From the NCBI GenBank assembly GCA_944472155.2, contig OX235271.1:43388633-43452632 (forward strand): 64,000 bases of DNA, read 5' to 3'. This document shows positions 21,415 to 33,117 of this stretch, in pieces. Both the position numbers and the translations under genes were made by a program. Positions within the stretch are counted from its first letter, which is position 1. Each line of letters starts with the position of its first letter. Under the pieces are notes generated by a model. The model worked only from the letters and a program-made list of their open reading frames with translations. It was not told the origin of the DNA and made no database searches. This stretch comes from Trichobilharzia szidati (Eukaryota > Platyhelminthes > Trematoda > Strigeidida > Schistosomatidae).

Positions 21415-22990
21415 TGAGTGGAAATAAAGGATTTCTCACTTTTATGGTTTGCCAAAGATTCAGAAAGAAGGGTTATGTATGCATCGAGTTTAAGATATGT
21501 TTAGATCACCCTATCACTCTGTGGACAGTGGTTAGCGGATATTTTCGAACTGGTAAGGCGATGCACTCCTTCAAAGACACCTATGAATTTGAGAATTCAA
21601 CAAATGAAATTATTTTATTTGACAAGGTCATGTCTTCATTGGATATCATCTCCCCGTTCACTAACATTTTCCTGACAGAAACAATTTGCTATCTATGTAT
21701 ATGTACTGATTTACACAACTTAAAAGTTCAAATATCCGCTCAGTATATTCAAGAACTAATATTAAGAAGGCAAAGAAACAAACTCCATGGAGACGTTCGC
21801 TGAAACCATATGTTCCTCCAGGAATTAAAAGGGAACAATAATATAATGCAATAATAATATTAAAATCCATGCCTAACGTCCAGTTTCTGTCTGATGATGG
21901 CATTTGTCGACAGGAGGATGAAGTAACTATAGAATCTCTAGTGAATCCACTACTTGCCGACTGTTTCAAAGCACAAGTGGAATTGGCAACCCTACAATCT
22001 GTTATGAATCTATTCACAGTCTATGGGAGTTATATGGATGACATTTTCATCTTTCCCTATGGAAATGTTGATCTAAACTAAATTCTTTAGGTATCTTATA
22101 ACACCAATCGATCAGTTAATTTTACTCCAGTAGTTAATTCAGAAGATAAGCTCATCTTATTAGATTTTCCGCTGTCGAGAAGAAATGATGGTTCACCCAG
22201 AGATCGATTCACCACAAGCTAAAATGGAACGGCCTGCTGAACAAATTCTACAGCTTTGTTCAACTAGACAGAATAAGAAAATTTATCAAATCCCTTCTCA
22301 CAAGAATAGTTCGAATATGCATGCAGGATACACTAAATGGAGAATTGAAGTCTTTCCGTAGCAATCTAATTCAGAATGGGTATCCACTAGTATTCATCAA
22401 TGAACATGTGAAGTATGAGTTGAGTAATCCAAGAGGAGATAGAAGTACCAAAGAAAACGTTAGTGGTAAACCTGAAATCCACAGGTGACAAAAAAATGAA
22501 ATTCTACAAAGCACATTATTGAGGGCGATCCTGAAAACATTCTCTGCCTCTTTTTTTTATTTCTCGCCTTCATGCAACCTCTTATTAATGAAAATGTCAA
22601 AGAAAACATTCCACTGTTGGCAACTCCTATGCGCACATATCAGCTCGCCTGTTCATGTGGAGCTAAGTACTTAGTAAGATATTGTTGAGACGCCCACAAG
22701 AACATCTTCCAATATAGTAAACAAAAGGGGAAATGAGACGAACCTATAGTTCAATTCTTGGGCGCCTTGTTCATACAAATCATTCCGCATCAATGGATAA
22801 GTAAAGTTCAAAGTGATGCACAAGGATAGTAGTTCGAAGGATTTCCCGCCATACACAAATAAAACTGTGTATACAGAAGCTATTTATTCAATCTCTTTTA
22901 CAACTCTCTTTGCTTTAAGACAAGTCTTCTGTTGTGATGTTTCGTATTCACAAGACATAGACACGAAGCTGATGTCTGTTTTTCGATACT
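21415..22990 (+). mobile_element. PLE, RT plus GIY-YIG, inactivated
   Basis: The early RT blocks are visible at 21414-21765: 'GFLTFMVCQRFRKKGY' for the family's FYGLPKIHK region, 'SFKDTYEFENSTNEI' and 'SSLDIISPFTNIFLTETICY' for the D-x-SLFTNIP motif. After an inserted LINE tail the RT resumes at 21864 with 'NPLLADCFKAQVELATL' (motif B region) and 'YGSYMDDIFIF' (catalytic YMDD). Later parts are in broken frames: 'LILLDFPLSRRNDGSP' near 22155, 'YQLACSCGAKYLVRYC' (GIY-YIG core) near 22638-22690, and a C-terminal region to about 22870. Known PLE proteins act in the nucleus by target-primed reverse transcription; this copy has many stops. Confidence 0.8.
21766..21854 (+). mobile_element. RTE LINE tail inserted in PLE
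   Basis: This 89-bp insertion ends 'TGTTCCTCCAGGAATTAAAA' plus 'GGGAACAATAATATAATGCA', the 3' end of the RTE-type LINE. It is flanked by TAATATTAA at 21757-21765 and again at 21855-21863, a 9-bp target-site duplication. It splits the PLE reverse transcriptase, so the PLE was there first. Confidence 0.75.
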
Positions 22991-23329
22991 CGTAAGTAGA
23001 TTTTCTTCATTTAAATCTTTTATTGTGTAATTACTTCAGCTCAAAAGAACAACTTATTTTTTAGTGTTTACAGCATTATTATACAGCATAGCAATGTCAG
23101 TCTAGAGTTCCATGTCAGTGGGCTTTTTCCGCATTCACAGAACAGAATAAGTACTTTACTGATGATATACTTCTGAGCTGAAAAAACAACCAAATTAGCA
23201 ATTGACTCTTTGATTCATAATATTTGGCCTTAAAGCTAAATTTATAAAAATTCTGTCTATTTCCTATTACCTCCTTTGATGCACATCTTCTTGGGCATTT
23301 GCAATTCCTGAGATAATCACAGGGGAATT

Positions 23330-24850
23330 AGTTTAACCAATATGGTATCTAAAGTTCTGGGCTCAATAATTATGCGTAGACTAAGCGGTGCTTTGGAGGA
23401 AAAAACAAGAGAGTAACAGGTAGGCTTTAGATCATGAAGAGGGTGTATCTACAATATCCTCACCCTTCGACCGATATAGGAAAATACGCATACTTACTGG
23501 AGTCCAGCTGTCTTTATATTTCTTGACGTGAAAGCGCCACTCGATTCCGTCAACTGAGAAGTACTATGGCGATGTTTTGCTGTGAAGAGAATTCCGAGAA
23601 AATACATCGCACTGATCAAGGCGCTCTACTCGAACTCATACAGTCAAGTAAGAGCCCGCGGAGAGTTGTCATCTGAAGTGGTAACTACCAGTGGTATCCA
23701 TCAGGGATGTCCAATGTTCTCATTTCTCTTTAATTTCATCATAGATGTATTAATGGAATTAACCCTAAGTGAATCAGAGGGGTTGATATGTTACCAGGGA
23801 ACAATCTCATTGACTTAGAATATGCAGATGATAGTGTCCTCCCCACAAGGTGAAGACACTGACAAAGTGCTGAGTCTTCTGAACACCTTGAGCAACAATC
23901 TTCAAATGTTTGGCATGTGGTTCGTGTGCTGCCGTCAGATGTTAGTTGGTGCTACAGGACTGGACTGCACTGACTTCTATATTAAAGACAGAAGTGGTAG
24001 AGCGTGTTGACCACTTCATTTATTTAGGAAGTTGCATCATCCCCAACGGGATGATGGCTGACGAAATAAACATGGATACAGAAGGCTTGCTGGGCATTTG
24101 CCAGTTTATGCCGTCTCTAGAGTAGACATCATAACAGGCTATCGATCAAAGTATGTTTGTAATGTTCATCAGTCCGCTCCGTCTTCGTTTATGGCTGTTG
24201 TTGAAACATGGACATTGAAAGTGAAAAGCATGAAAAGACTAGCTGTCTTTGATCACAGGTGCTTGCGTTCTATCTCCCGTGTTAAGTGATATAATATAAG
24301 GTGAGCAATATTGAGGTTAGGCGTCAAGTGCTAGATAAAGAGGGGAAGTCAACTGACGAAGTTGTGAAGTTACACCCACTGAGATGGTTAGAGCATGTAT
24401 TGCGTATGCCTAAGCGTCGCCTTCGTCGACGGGTGATGTTAGCTGACATAGGATTAGGTTGGAAAAGAGCTGCTAGTATTGATCAAGCAGAAACATAGCT
24501 TCATTAGACAATGAGATCCGTAACAGTTAGTTTAAGCCACATAGGCATGTGTAAACTTCCTTGTTGGAGACCTTGGGATGGTAATAACCAATGAAGGCTG
24601 GAGACAATTAGTGATACAGCCCAAAATCGTTCTCAATGGCACGGATGCATTGACCCTTTGTGATTTGTCATACCCAATAAAATTTCACTGTCCTTCCATA
24701 TTATCACACTTTTTGCCTCACATTTCTGTTTATTGTCTCTCTTTCGAATCTCTCTTTACTGTTTTCCCTTACTCTGTGTGCTACAAGTAGGGAGTGTGGC
24801 AACTTGAACTGCTGTACATCTGTGTGAAACCAGTCAGTCAGTCAGTGGGA
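23330..24850 (+). mobile_element. Second LINE family, RT remnant
   Basis: The pieces follow RT order across several frames. 'MVSKVLGSIIMRRLSG' is near 23341, and a motif A remnant 'LDVKAPLDSVN' near 23520. 'TSGIHQGCPMFSFLFNFIIDVLMELTLSESEG' at 23690-23785 is motif B. EYADD is at 23818-23832 (motif C), 'LNTLSNNLQMFGM' near 23880, 'HRCLRSISRV' near 24255 and 'LRWLEHVLRMPKRRLRRRVM' near 24380. It ends in a short 3' UTR with a '(CAGT)n' tail at about 24829-24847. The plan is RTE-like and distinct from the main LINE. It contains stops and frameshifts throughout. Confidence 0.75.
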
Positions 24851-26634
24851 CATTTACAATAAAAAAAGATATGGATGGACTAAACTCACTTTGATCATAA
24901 ACAAAAATTGGATTTCTTTAGTAAAGTAGTAGTTTATTATGTCTTTCAGTTACAGAATTTCGACATTCACTCCACGTGTTCTGTTGTAGATCCTATAAAA
25001 ATATACAATGAAGAATGACTTCTCGAAGGAAAGCAAAGCTCTTAAACTGTAAGATAGATTTTGGTTAATTTGAAACTTCTTGACTTAGGAAATCGTAGAT
25101 TTCGTCTTAGTTAATTATCAAAACAACCTCAAAAATGCCACTGTCTGACAATTGTATTTAGTAGGTCATCCATGTACCCTATGATATATTGTACTCACGG
25201 TAATATATATATATATATATATGTTGAACAAATCGCAGTTATCGGTGACTTAAATATACATTTTCCTATCGGACACTGTTGTACTTACTAATTATTTTTA
25301 TAAGAAGGCAGTTTCAAATGTTATGAAATAACATGTCCTTTCGCAGGTCTTTCACTTCAACCAAGTGCCTATTATATACTGTAATCCGTATTGTATCAAA
25401 CTGCAAAGAACCGCTTTTGAACAGAATTCCAGCTAATTATTACTTTTGTTCTGTACAATTTGTTTCAAAGTAGCTCTTAAAGCTGTCGTAGTAAGAAAAC
25501 CATAAAAGGAGAAAGTCTGTTCTGTAAAAGTGGACAACTTTTACTGCATTACTGCAACTCTTAAGAAAGTGTGATTATAGTCGGAGTATTTAATTTGTGT
25601 CAGTTAACAAGTGTACAAAACCCCTTAAAATGATAAAATTGGTAGTGTGTACACAAATATATACACATACACAAACATGCATAGAAATCTATATGACTTG
25701 CAAAGTTTTAACAGACAAATTTTCAACTGAGAAGAAAAAAAAGCTGAATTTAATATGATACTCTGAGAAATTCCGGTTGTAACTGATGTCTAGGAGGGTA
25801 ATTCCGGAAACTACCTGCCAAAATTCATACTCTGCCTATCTTATGTTTGTGTTACTTTCTTAATAATATACTACTTCAGGAAGTGTAAGTTAAATTTAGT
25901 CCTTCTCATAAATGACAGACAAGTGGAGTATAGTTTGTTTTATGAGGAGTAGAATTGAAGATTAGATCATAAAATTAGTCCTACTGAGTAGATAAAAAAT
26001 TATGTTAGAAAAGTATATAAATAAGCATATTTAATTTGTTTTTTTTCTCCCTCAGTTATCTACAAAATATATCTAAGGATAATTTAGAAGCTGTTAGCAA
26101 CACCGATTGCTGTGAGAAGTTTTCGTTTACTAACCGTTATAACAACCAAAACCAACTCGTTTTTGTGTAAGCTCATGAAAGTGATATTCATGTCTTAATG
26201 TATAGCTGTCCGAAACTTCTCTTAGTCACACACAGACAGTCATAAAATGTTCAAAAGAAGGAGAAAAGGGTTAGTCGACCTTACTATTTTGGTCATATTC
26301 AACAATAATAATATTGAAAAGTCGAAATTACCTCAACAGAGATGTTGTTGGACAGCTATACAAGTTAAATAAATTTCTGTTAAAAAAACACGTACAGTAC
26401 AGGAAAATTAGCCGACCCAAATTCGACAGTATGAATTACCTGAGAATCGATTAAAATATTTCCAACAAGGTGGGATCAAAACTCTTTCAGGAAGAATCAC
26501 TTACCAAACACTTACCACAAACAGTCGAATGTCAGAATGATCCTGATTCACTAAAACAAAATCATATCCTAAAATAACATATGACTAATGTATCACACAA
26601 ACAAAAAGTGAAGCAATAAAACTACAGAAAATAA
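24851..26634. other. Unassigned; (AT)n at 25203-25222
   Basis: A clean AT microsatellite lies at 25203-25222. The remaining 1.7 kb is AT-rich with no recognised gene or repeat. Confidence 0.45.
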
Positions 26635-26712
26635 ACAGTGACATAGACAAATAATAAGGATCAAGTCAACAGATGATATCCAAAAGACAGAACAGTGATA
26701 TAAAGTCTTGGT
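26635..26712 (+). repeat. Short dispersed repeat N, copy 1
   Basis: 'GACAAATAATAAGGATCAAG' and 'TCAACAGATGATATCCAAAA' are closely matched at 31590-31650. The nature of the repeat is unknown. Confidence 0.4.
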
Positions 26713-26755
26713 AGGGAAAACGTATGATAAACATCAAGATATTTTGAATTATCAA

Positions 26756-26947
26756 GTGTTGGTTTGTAGGGATTTGATTAGTTACAGGATTTTCATCATG
26801 TGCTGACATTAGTTAGAGAACCACTGGAAAACCTGGGAGTAGTGGACAGCTATTTCGTCCTAGTTCGGGACTCTCCAATGGTTCTTTAACTAATGTCAGC
26901 TCATTATGAAAATCCTGTAACCAATCGAATCCCTGCAAGCCAACACT
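26756..26947. repeat. SINE-A tail fold-back hairpin
   Basis: Left arm 26756-26829 (GTGTTGGTTTGTAGGG... to ...GAACCACTGGA) is the reverse complement of 26875-26947 with few mismatches. Both are SINE-A tails facing each other. The centre 26830-26874 keeps a minus-strand piece of the hammerhead-like core ('TTTCGTCCTAGTTCGGGACT'). The same arrangement occurs at 60694-60817. Confidence 0.75.
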
Positions 26948-27318
26948 TGAATATCAATTAGATGCTCACTAGCGACTTGCCCTATTCAGGTAGGTAGTTA
27001 CCTGGGGTTATAGTGAGAAGTCGTGACCAGTAGGGTGCAGCAGGTCCGGTGTGAGGACAAATACTCGCCGAAGACATTGGCATGGGGTCGCGCTATGTCG
27101 TGAATTGGCAGAAGTTAGAATTCATGAGCCATTGAATCGGGTCCCAGTGGCTTAACGGTCTACGAGCTCGCTAGCCTTGTAACCAGAGGGTCCTGGGTTC
27201 GAATCTCGGTGGGTGCATACTGATGAAGAGTCCCAAACTAGGACGTAACAGCTGTCCAGTACTCCCAGGTTTTCCAGTGGTTCTCTAATCAGTGCCAGCT
27301 CATGATGAAAATACTTTG
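26948..27318 (+). repeat. SINE-A copy 5, near full length
   Basis: The linker 'ATTAGATGCTCACTAGCGAC' is followed by the leader, A box region (27142-27170), B box 'GGTTCGAATCTC' (27196-27207), core CTGATGA (27220-27226), GTCC/GGAC helix and tail. The GAAA of the core reads GTAA (about 27243-27246), which should abolish cleavage. Together with the tail at 26875 it forms a head-to-tail dimer with a period of about 400 bases. Confidence 0.75.
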
Positions 27319-28370
27319 AATTAGTTATGTTCTCAAAGCTTTCATAGTCCTTATAGACAATATATTTCTTCAGAGCAGCTTTTAGTATACAATGAACTTA
27401 TCCTCAATGAATGACATAATTGTGTCTCCTGGCAACCATTGTCATGACTGATTGTTAGTTTACGTCTCTAATGATTATTTTTTATTGACTTGGAATTTCA
27501 AATTTCTTGTCATGTGATTTACTTTTTATTAGCTGGTAAATTTGGTCAATAGTCATGTGTTTGTTTGTTAATTGTTGATTCGCTTGAGTACCAGGCCTCT
27601 AGAAATTCTATGACGTGTAAAATTTCTACAATATCCCAATCAAATTGTTATCCATAATTATCTATATGTATTGATGTGCATCCTCCTGGATTGCACATCT
27701 CTGTTATTTCAGTTGCAAAGTTAGCTGAAATATTCAAATAAGTATCCATATTGTAATTAGGAAACTCAATTAATCCATGATATTTCTGTCCGTTTAACAT
27801 GAATAATGCGCTTACTCTTCTCAATGAATTATCTCTAACACTGCACAGCCTGAAAACCGCTAAAATCCCACTTAATGCTTAATCTTTTGTGTTGAAATTA
27901 CACTTTAATTTGAAACGATCTTATTTAGTTTTCGATGGTATTACTGGTGTTTTCAGTAGAATCTGGTTTGGGCATAAGAGAATTATGAATAACAAGAGAC
28001 TAAATTTAGAATTAACATAAGGTTTAAAGTAAGTACTGTTTTTGATTCTGAATTTTATCGACAGCAGCTTGGTTAAGGTTGTGTAGTACATTTTTGAAAG
28101 GTCTTCCAGAAAATCTAACCAGTTCCAACTTTATATTTTTCATCTTTTGTCAGGGATTGATTTTCTCGACAACTGTCTACAGGTGGGTTAATGAATTTTA
28201 ATATAATTTTGCGCATATACAAATTTAGATACTTAAATAAAGGAAACTGCTTTCACCACTGTCATTGTTTTTCTTAAACACAAAACTTAAAAAATCTAGT
28301 AATGTAGTTTGCAATTTAGATTGTTTGACTAATCTGTATTTCAGTTAGATTTAGTTCCACTTGTTAGATT
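27319..28370. other. Unassigned AT-rich sequence
   Basis: No recognisable feature was found. Confidence 0.4.
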
Positions 28371-28409
28371 TCGTCACAAACCACAATCAGTAAGAGAGAT
28401 CATAAGTAT

Positions 28410-28455
28410 CCATACTGTGGATGTTTTGTCCTATTTTGGAGCGCTTCAGCAGCAG
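28410..28455 (-). ncRNA. Degenerate hammerhead-like remnant
   Basis: The minus strand reads CTGCTGA, a GCTCC arm, 'AAAATAGGAC' and AAAAC, spaced as in the SINE-A core. Two catalytic-box positions are mutated, so this is a relic at most. Confidence 0.3.
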
Positions 28456-28671
28456 ACACTTATCAGGGACCTGTGGGTTACGAGGACAAGCCGTGCCTCG
28501 TCGATGGTTACTGGATGATTGTCTTGAGGCTGTAGTGGGACATTGTAACCAGCGAATTCGACTGTGTCAGGGTGAAATGGGTGCTCATTGGAGGTAGTGC
28601 TGAGCGTAGCACTGTATCACCTGTCAACAAAGTTCCGATTCACAGGTTATTGAATCCAGGCCCAAATGAAT
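28456..28671. other. Unassigned, less AT-rich stretch
   Basis: This is higher in G+C than its surroundings and may belong with the flanking degenerate SINE pieces as one old composite repeat. I could not align it to another copy. Confidence 0.3.
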
Positions 28672-28765
28672 GAATTGTTAGCGAGTTTGGTCTTTTAGCT
28701 TGAAGGTCCGGTGATCAGTCCCTGGTGAGGTCATGGATGTGCAATGTTGAAGACTGCCAAAATCA
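28672..28765 (+). repeat. SINE-D (old tRNA-like), copy 1
   Basis: 'TTAGCGAGTTTGG', 'TTGAAGGTCC' and 'CCCTGGTGAGGTCATGGATG' align in order with 39376-39470. A pol III B-box-like element, 'GTGATCAGTCCC', sits at the usual distance from the A region. Confidence 0.4.
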
Positions 28766-28979
28766 GAGGGAAAAGCTGAACACTGCTCCTCTGTCTTCAG
28801 TGACCACTCTAAGTGATGTTGGTTTTATTTTCTGTTAGGAAATGATAGTCAGATTGAAAAACAACATTACTAAAACTGTCCGCCGCAAATTTGAGTATTT
28901 GTCTAGAAGGAAACTATACTTTTCTCTAAAGAGGTAAATCCATTGCTTTAACTCCATTCAAATCAAATTTTAATTCCTT

Positions 28980-29167
28980 GAGCTTGAGACCTCAAGTTTG
29001 AGTAGTGGTGTTTCTCACGAGGATGGTGTGTTAGTCCTCCACCAAATCTTCCCTCTTTACCAAGCATCCTACTGGCTACGCAAAGCTTAGAGATGTGTCT
29101 AACGGAATTTGAACTCTAGACCATGGGTTTGGCTGGCGACTTTCTCACCAATGAACCGTCAACGCTA
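28980..29167 (-). repeat. SINE-C-like copy, diverged
   Basis: Minus strand: a tRNA-like head with 'GGTTCATTGGTGAGAAAGTC' and a B-box-like 'AGAGTTCAAATTCC', then a tail with 'AGGATGCTTGGTAAAGAGGG', 'GGAGGACTAACACACC' and the 'CAAACTTGAGGTCTCAAGCTC' box. The order matches SINE-C, but divergence is high. Confidence 0.55.
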
Positions 29168-29387
29168 ATTAAAATCATGTCTCATAACAATCAAGTTCAT
29201 TTAATAAGTGAAATTATTATTTTTGAATCCCCTGTCAATCTGTTTTAGTGGACCTGAATTCTTGATCACAGTTAACTTGTAAGTTGCTGGTATGAACGTT
29301 TCAAGTATGCCTCAGATTTAACATTCACCGTTTTAAACATCAGTTATCAATGGGAAAATCATCGCCTGATGAGAATGTAGTTGTGAC

Positions 29388-29420
29388 AATCCGATGAGTC
29401 CCAAACAGGCCAAAACTCAA
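29388..29420 (+). ncRNA. Candidate relic of hammerhead core
   Basis: 'CCGATGAGTCCCAAACAGGC' followed by CAAAACTC has the spacing of CTGATGA-GTCC-loop-GGAC-GAAAC without the three extra bases seen in SINE-A. Three substitutions hit the catalytic boxes and helix II. It could be coincidence. Confidence 0.25.
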
Positions 29421-31254
29421 ATACCGCATTTCACTGACATCTATCATTTAACAAACAAAGCTCTCACATACCAATCCTTCTGGATGATCACTAAACAGAT
29501 GGTGTTGCTAGATGTTATTTCCGTTAGAGTAATATTTTAACTTCTACGGTTACAAAATCCCCTAATTTTCAGTTTAGAGTTTTATTTTCCACTGGTTTTT
29601 ATGCTTTCAATAGTACTTGCGGATTATTTCCCATAATTCTGTGCCCCAAATCAGACTGCAAATTATTCAGTTTAGCTTGATTTACGCTTTCCAGATAACT
29701 TGGTTCATCATTAAAAAGGTTATTTACAAGCAATTTCTACATTAATGTAGTATAACTTTCTAAGGCCCTCAGACTTTTAGTCATGACTAACTTATTTTTA
29801 AGTTTTCATATATACATATTCAGTGACACAGAGTAAACACTATGGCTTGTACTCACCTAAGAAGAGTGCATTAAAATGTGGTGGATCTATCTCATGCAAT
29901 AAAGTCATTTTTGTTTCCCCTATTTAAAATATAACCAGTTAACGGATATTCTCACTGTTTATGGTCACTTTACCTAATTTGCTGACCATCAAAACAACGA
30001 ATAAGCTTCATACTATTTCATTATTTGAAGTGCTTATTACATTAATTCATTTACTAGGTGGTATGTGAAATCTTTGGGATTTTCTCAATGGAATTCATCA
30101 GTACTGTAGTGATCAAATCCTGTATGTTTCAGTGTGAACGCATGAAACCAATGTTTTGCGTTTTACCCTATATTTGACCAGAAATTTCTTGAGTTAGGCT
30201 TAGCACCAAATTATCCCAACGACAGTAAAAAGAAGGTTATTTGTAATAAAATCTGCAGTTCTATTCAGAAATCATAATAGAACAAAACCTAAGCACAATT
30301 GAACAATGCTGGTAAGCGGCTAAGCAGATTCATTAGTTTCTCAGTTACGAAATAAGTGTTATACAACAGAATTATGTAACGAAAATCAAGCGTATAAAAT
30401 AACTGACATTCAAGAAGAATTTTCGCAACACTGTGGCATCAAACTCTGTAAGCGAAATTCACACATCAGTCAGTTCCCACAGGCATTCCAAGGTCATCCA
30501 TAGAAATTCTCATCTTAAAACGACATACAATTGAACGGCTTTTTTGCATCATCCCACGAATTGTACCGTCGCGCTCCGTTGTTATGGTGGTTAGATGACA
30601 AGTTATATTTTTTTAAATGCTTTTAAAATGAAAATTTTCATTAAAATGTTTTTCTGGCGTACATATTGTCCATGGCATTATTCTCTTGAACGGCAGTAAT
30701 TTTTCTGCACTTCTATCCAAAAATCTGCCTTGATTTGGATATTTGCACAGTGTGGTGGATTAAAGGAGGTTCATGAAATAATGCTGGTTGATTTCGACAT
30801 ATTTATGGAAACGCTCTAATACCCACTAAATAGTAAAAGAATTTACAAGTCATTTTTACCTCAATATAATGATTAAAGAACAAAATTAAACAAAATAATA
30901 TAATTTACAAAATACTGTGAGTTAGGTGAACTACATAGGTCAAACTAGTAGATCAAGAGTAGTGAGATTATCAGAACAGAAATTGAAATTGAGAAAATTT
31001 GACGCATTATGTTTGATAGAAATTCAGGTTGTCCGGTGATTCAAGCAGGTTCTTCAAAAAGAGCAAACACCTATTCTACTATATCAAGAAAAGCGTCCTA
31101 CGTAATACATTTAATTTAAAGCTGTTGAGAAGTGTAATTGATAGATGTTAACAATAATTTACTTTACATTCACTAGACGTCTAGATGGAATTCAGATTCA
31201 CAAACACTATCAAGTCAACAAATACATTGATATCATCTCTGTATTTAAACCCTA
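29421..31254. other. Unassigned AT-rich sequence
   Basis: No recognisable gene, RNA or repeat was found over 1.8 kb. Confidence 0.45.
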
Positions 31255-31470
31255 GCGTCGGTGGCATAGCGATTAGGACGCTTGCCGACCATGCACATGG
31301 TCCGGGGTTCGATGCCCGGCCGACGCACTCCTTTACCTCGCTAAGCCAGAAATAATGCTGGTGAAGAAGAAAGGTTGGGCATGGGGCTAGCAAACCCATC
31401 CTGTAAAATAAACACTGCTACAGAAACTTCAAGCCACTAGCTTGGGGAACGCGAAGGAAAAAGAATCTAA
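31255..31470 (+). repeat. SINE-C copy with RTE-like tail
   Basis: It has a tRNA-like head 'GCGTCGGTGGCATAGCGATT' with a good B box 'GGGGTTCGATGCCC' (about 31302-31315) and a terminal GACGCAC that can pair with the 5' GCGTC. Then comes the body 'CTAAGCCAGAAATAATGCTGG', 'GGTTGGGCATGGGG' and a tail with 'ACAGAAACTTCAAG' and 'GGAACGCGAAGGAAAAAGAA'. The head is close to a real tRNA but is followed by a repeat body. The minus-strand ORF at 31181-31399 is an antisense shadow. Confidence 0.8.
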
Positions 31471-32564
31471 TACCCACCGGATAATTGTGATGCCACTTCC
31501 AGAAAAGGATATGCTGAATAATCGCCCAGACATTATCAATGTATTAAACAGCCACTAAGAGAAGTATCAAAATTAGAGATTAAACAGGGAAAAAGATAAA
31601 TAATAAGCATTAATTCAACAGATGATATGCAAATGTCAGAACATTGGATTACAGTTAAGGGACAAATAGATAACGATTACATAGTCATTTAATACTTCCA
31701 AATAAGTATAAATGCTGTGACTGGATATTTGATGAAGGATTTTCCAAACAATTATTCTGTTACAAGTGTCTACTGGAAACTAATATATTACCACTAAGAC
31801 GATATTCTAACATGGATTCTAAAGCACTCAAATTAGAGTACATCTAATTCAATCATTCTGTTTGTTAACACCAGTTGACATCAAAAGAAAATTACTTTTC
31901 GGTGCACTTTAGGAGGACTTGATGTACGAGAAGATTTGGACTAATTCTCATAAATAAATATTAGATAGAAATAAGTTATTCAAATGTTTAGATCGTGATA
32001 AGTATAACTTCATTCAGAAATCCTTCAGAAGGACCTAAATATCTTTTATTGTATCAAAACAGTTTGAAATGACCCACAAATCTATTTTTCCTAATTGGTC
32101 AATACTTATTGCAGCTTTTTACGTAGATAATTGTATTTATGGCTAAGAAAAGAAACGATATGAACCTGAAATCAATTTACAAGTGGATTTAAAACTCTAA
32201 ATTCAATAGTAAATTATCTTAAATATATATCCTCACGTTGATTGATGAATATTCAGAGCATAATTCTAAGTTAACCTATTGATACATACACCGTTTTCAG
32301 AAGTGTATAAACACGTTGGCTACTATGTAAAATATGTACCAGGAAACAAATAAACTCGTTGTGTACAGTTTCTTAAACGGTTCTGTTGACTGCACTGCAT
32401 CTCTTAGTCCTCACAGAAATAAATTTTTCGTACCACATTAGCTGTCACTTAAAGTAGTAGCCTGTCATAATATCAAAGTTCATAGGGTCTTCACTTGTGA
32501 ATCGCCCATTTCATCGTGAAAAGTCACTATGACTTCCTCTGAACAGCAAAACTATTCAGATACT
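31471..32564. other. Unassigned; repeat N copy at 31590-31650
   Basis: Positions 31590-31650 match repeat N at 26635-26712. The rest is AT-rich and unrecognised. Confidence 0.4.
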
Positions 32565-32775
32565 GATGTGTAATTCACTAAAGTGGTTTGAAATGATTCA
32601 GCTTTCTGAGACTAGTCTTATCGGGTATATCACAGATGAGCTGAGCTTAAACAATCGAAACGGTAGTTTGTCGTTTATATTCCTTTGAACCAGTTTACGA
32701 AAGCCACATCTGGATGTAAGTGATTACCAACTTCTCATATCAGTCAGTGCTATATACCATTCTAAAAGTGATGTA
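32565..32775 (+). repeat. Dispersed repeat K, copy 2
   Basis: 'GGTTTGAAATGATTCAGCTT', 'AGTTTACGAAAGCCACATCTGG' region and 'CTTCTCATATCAGTCAGTGC' match repeat K at 4741-4985 with substitutions. Confidence 0.5.
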
Positions 32776-33117
32776 CCGATCATTTTTGTTGACAAAAAGA
32801 AGATATGGCTCTAAATATATTATCATATGCATAAACTAGCCAACCAAATTTAAATGTTTATTGTTCAGGAGGATTGGCCCAGGGACTAGACGACTAAAAC
32901 TTGCCTATTTTTAAGATCACTTAAATTTCATTTGAGATCACGGTGTCAGTTGGGCAAGCAAATGAACCATTATTTGTGTGGACACAAATGTTACCGTTTC
33001 ATACGGGTCGATTTTTTATTTATTATCAATTCACATACGTTCATTACTTGTTGCTTATAGTTTCGACGTTAATAATACATATCAAACAAGAATTCCTTTT
33101 GATAAATTTGACTGAAG

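Noticed and set aside
31255..31330. Genuine tRNA gene
   Set aside because: The head has A- and B-box-like sequences and even a pairing 5'/3' end, but it continues into a SINE body repeated at 33645, 36418 and 54468, and the anticodon arm is not convincingly conserved between copies.
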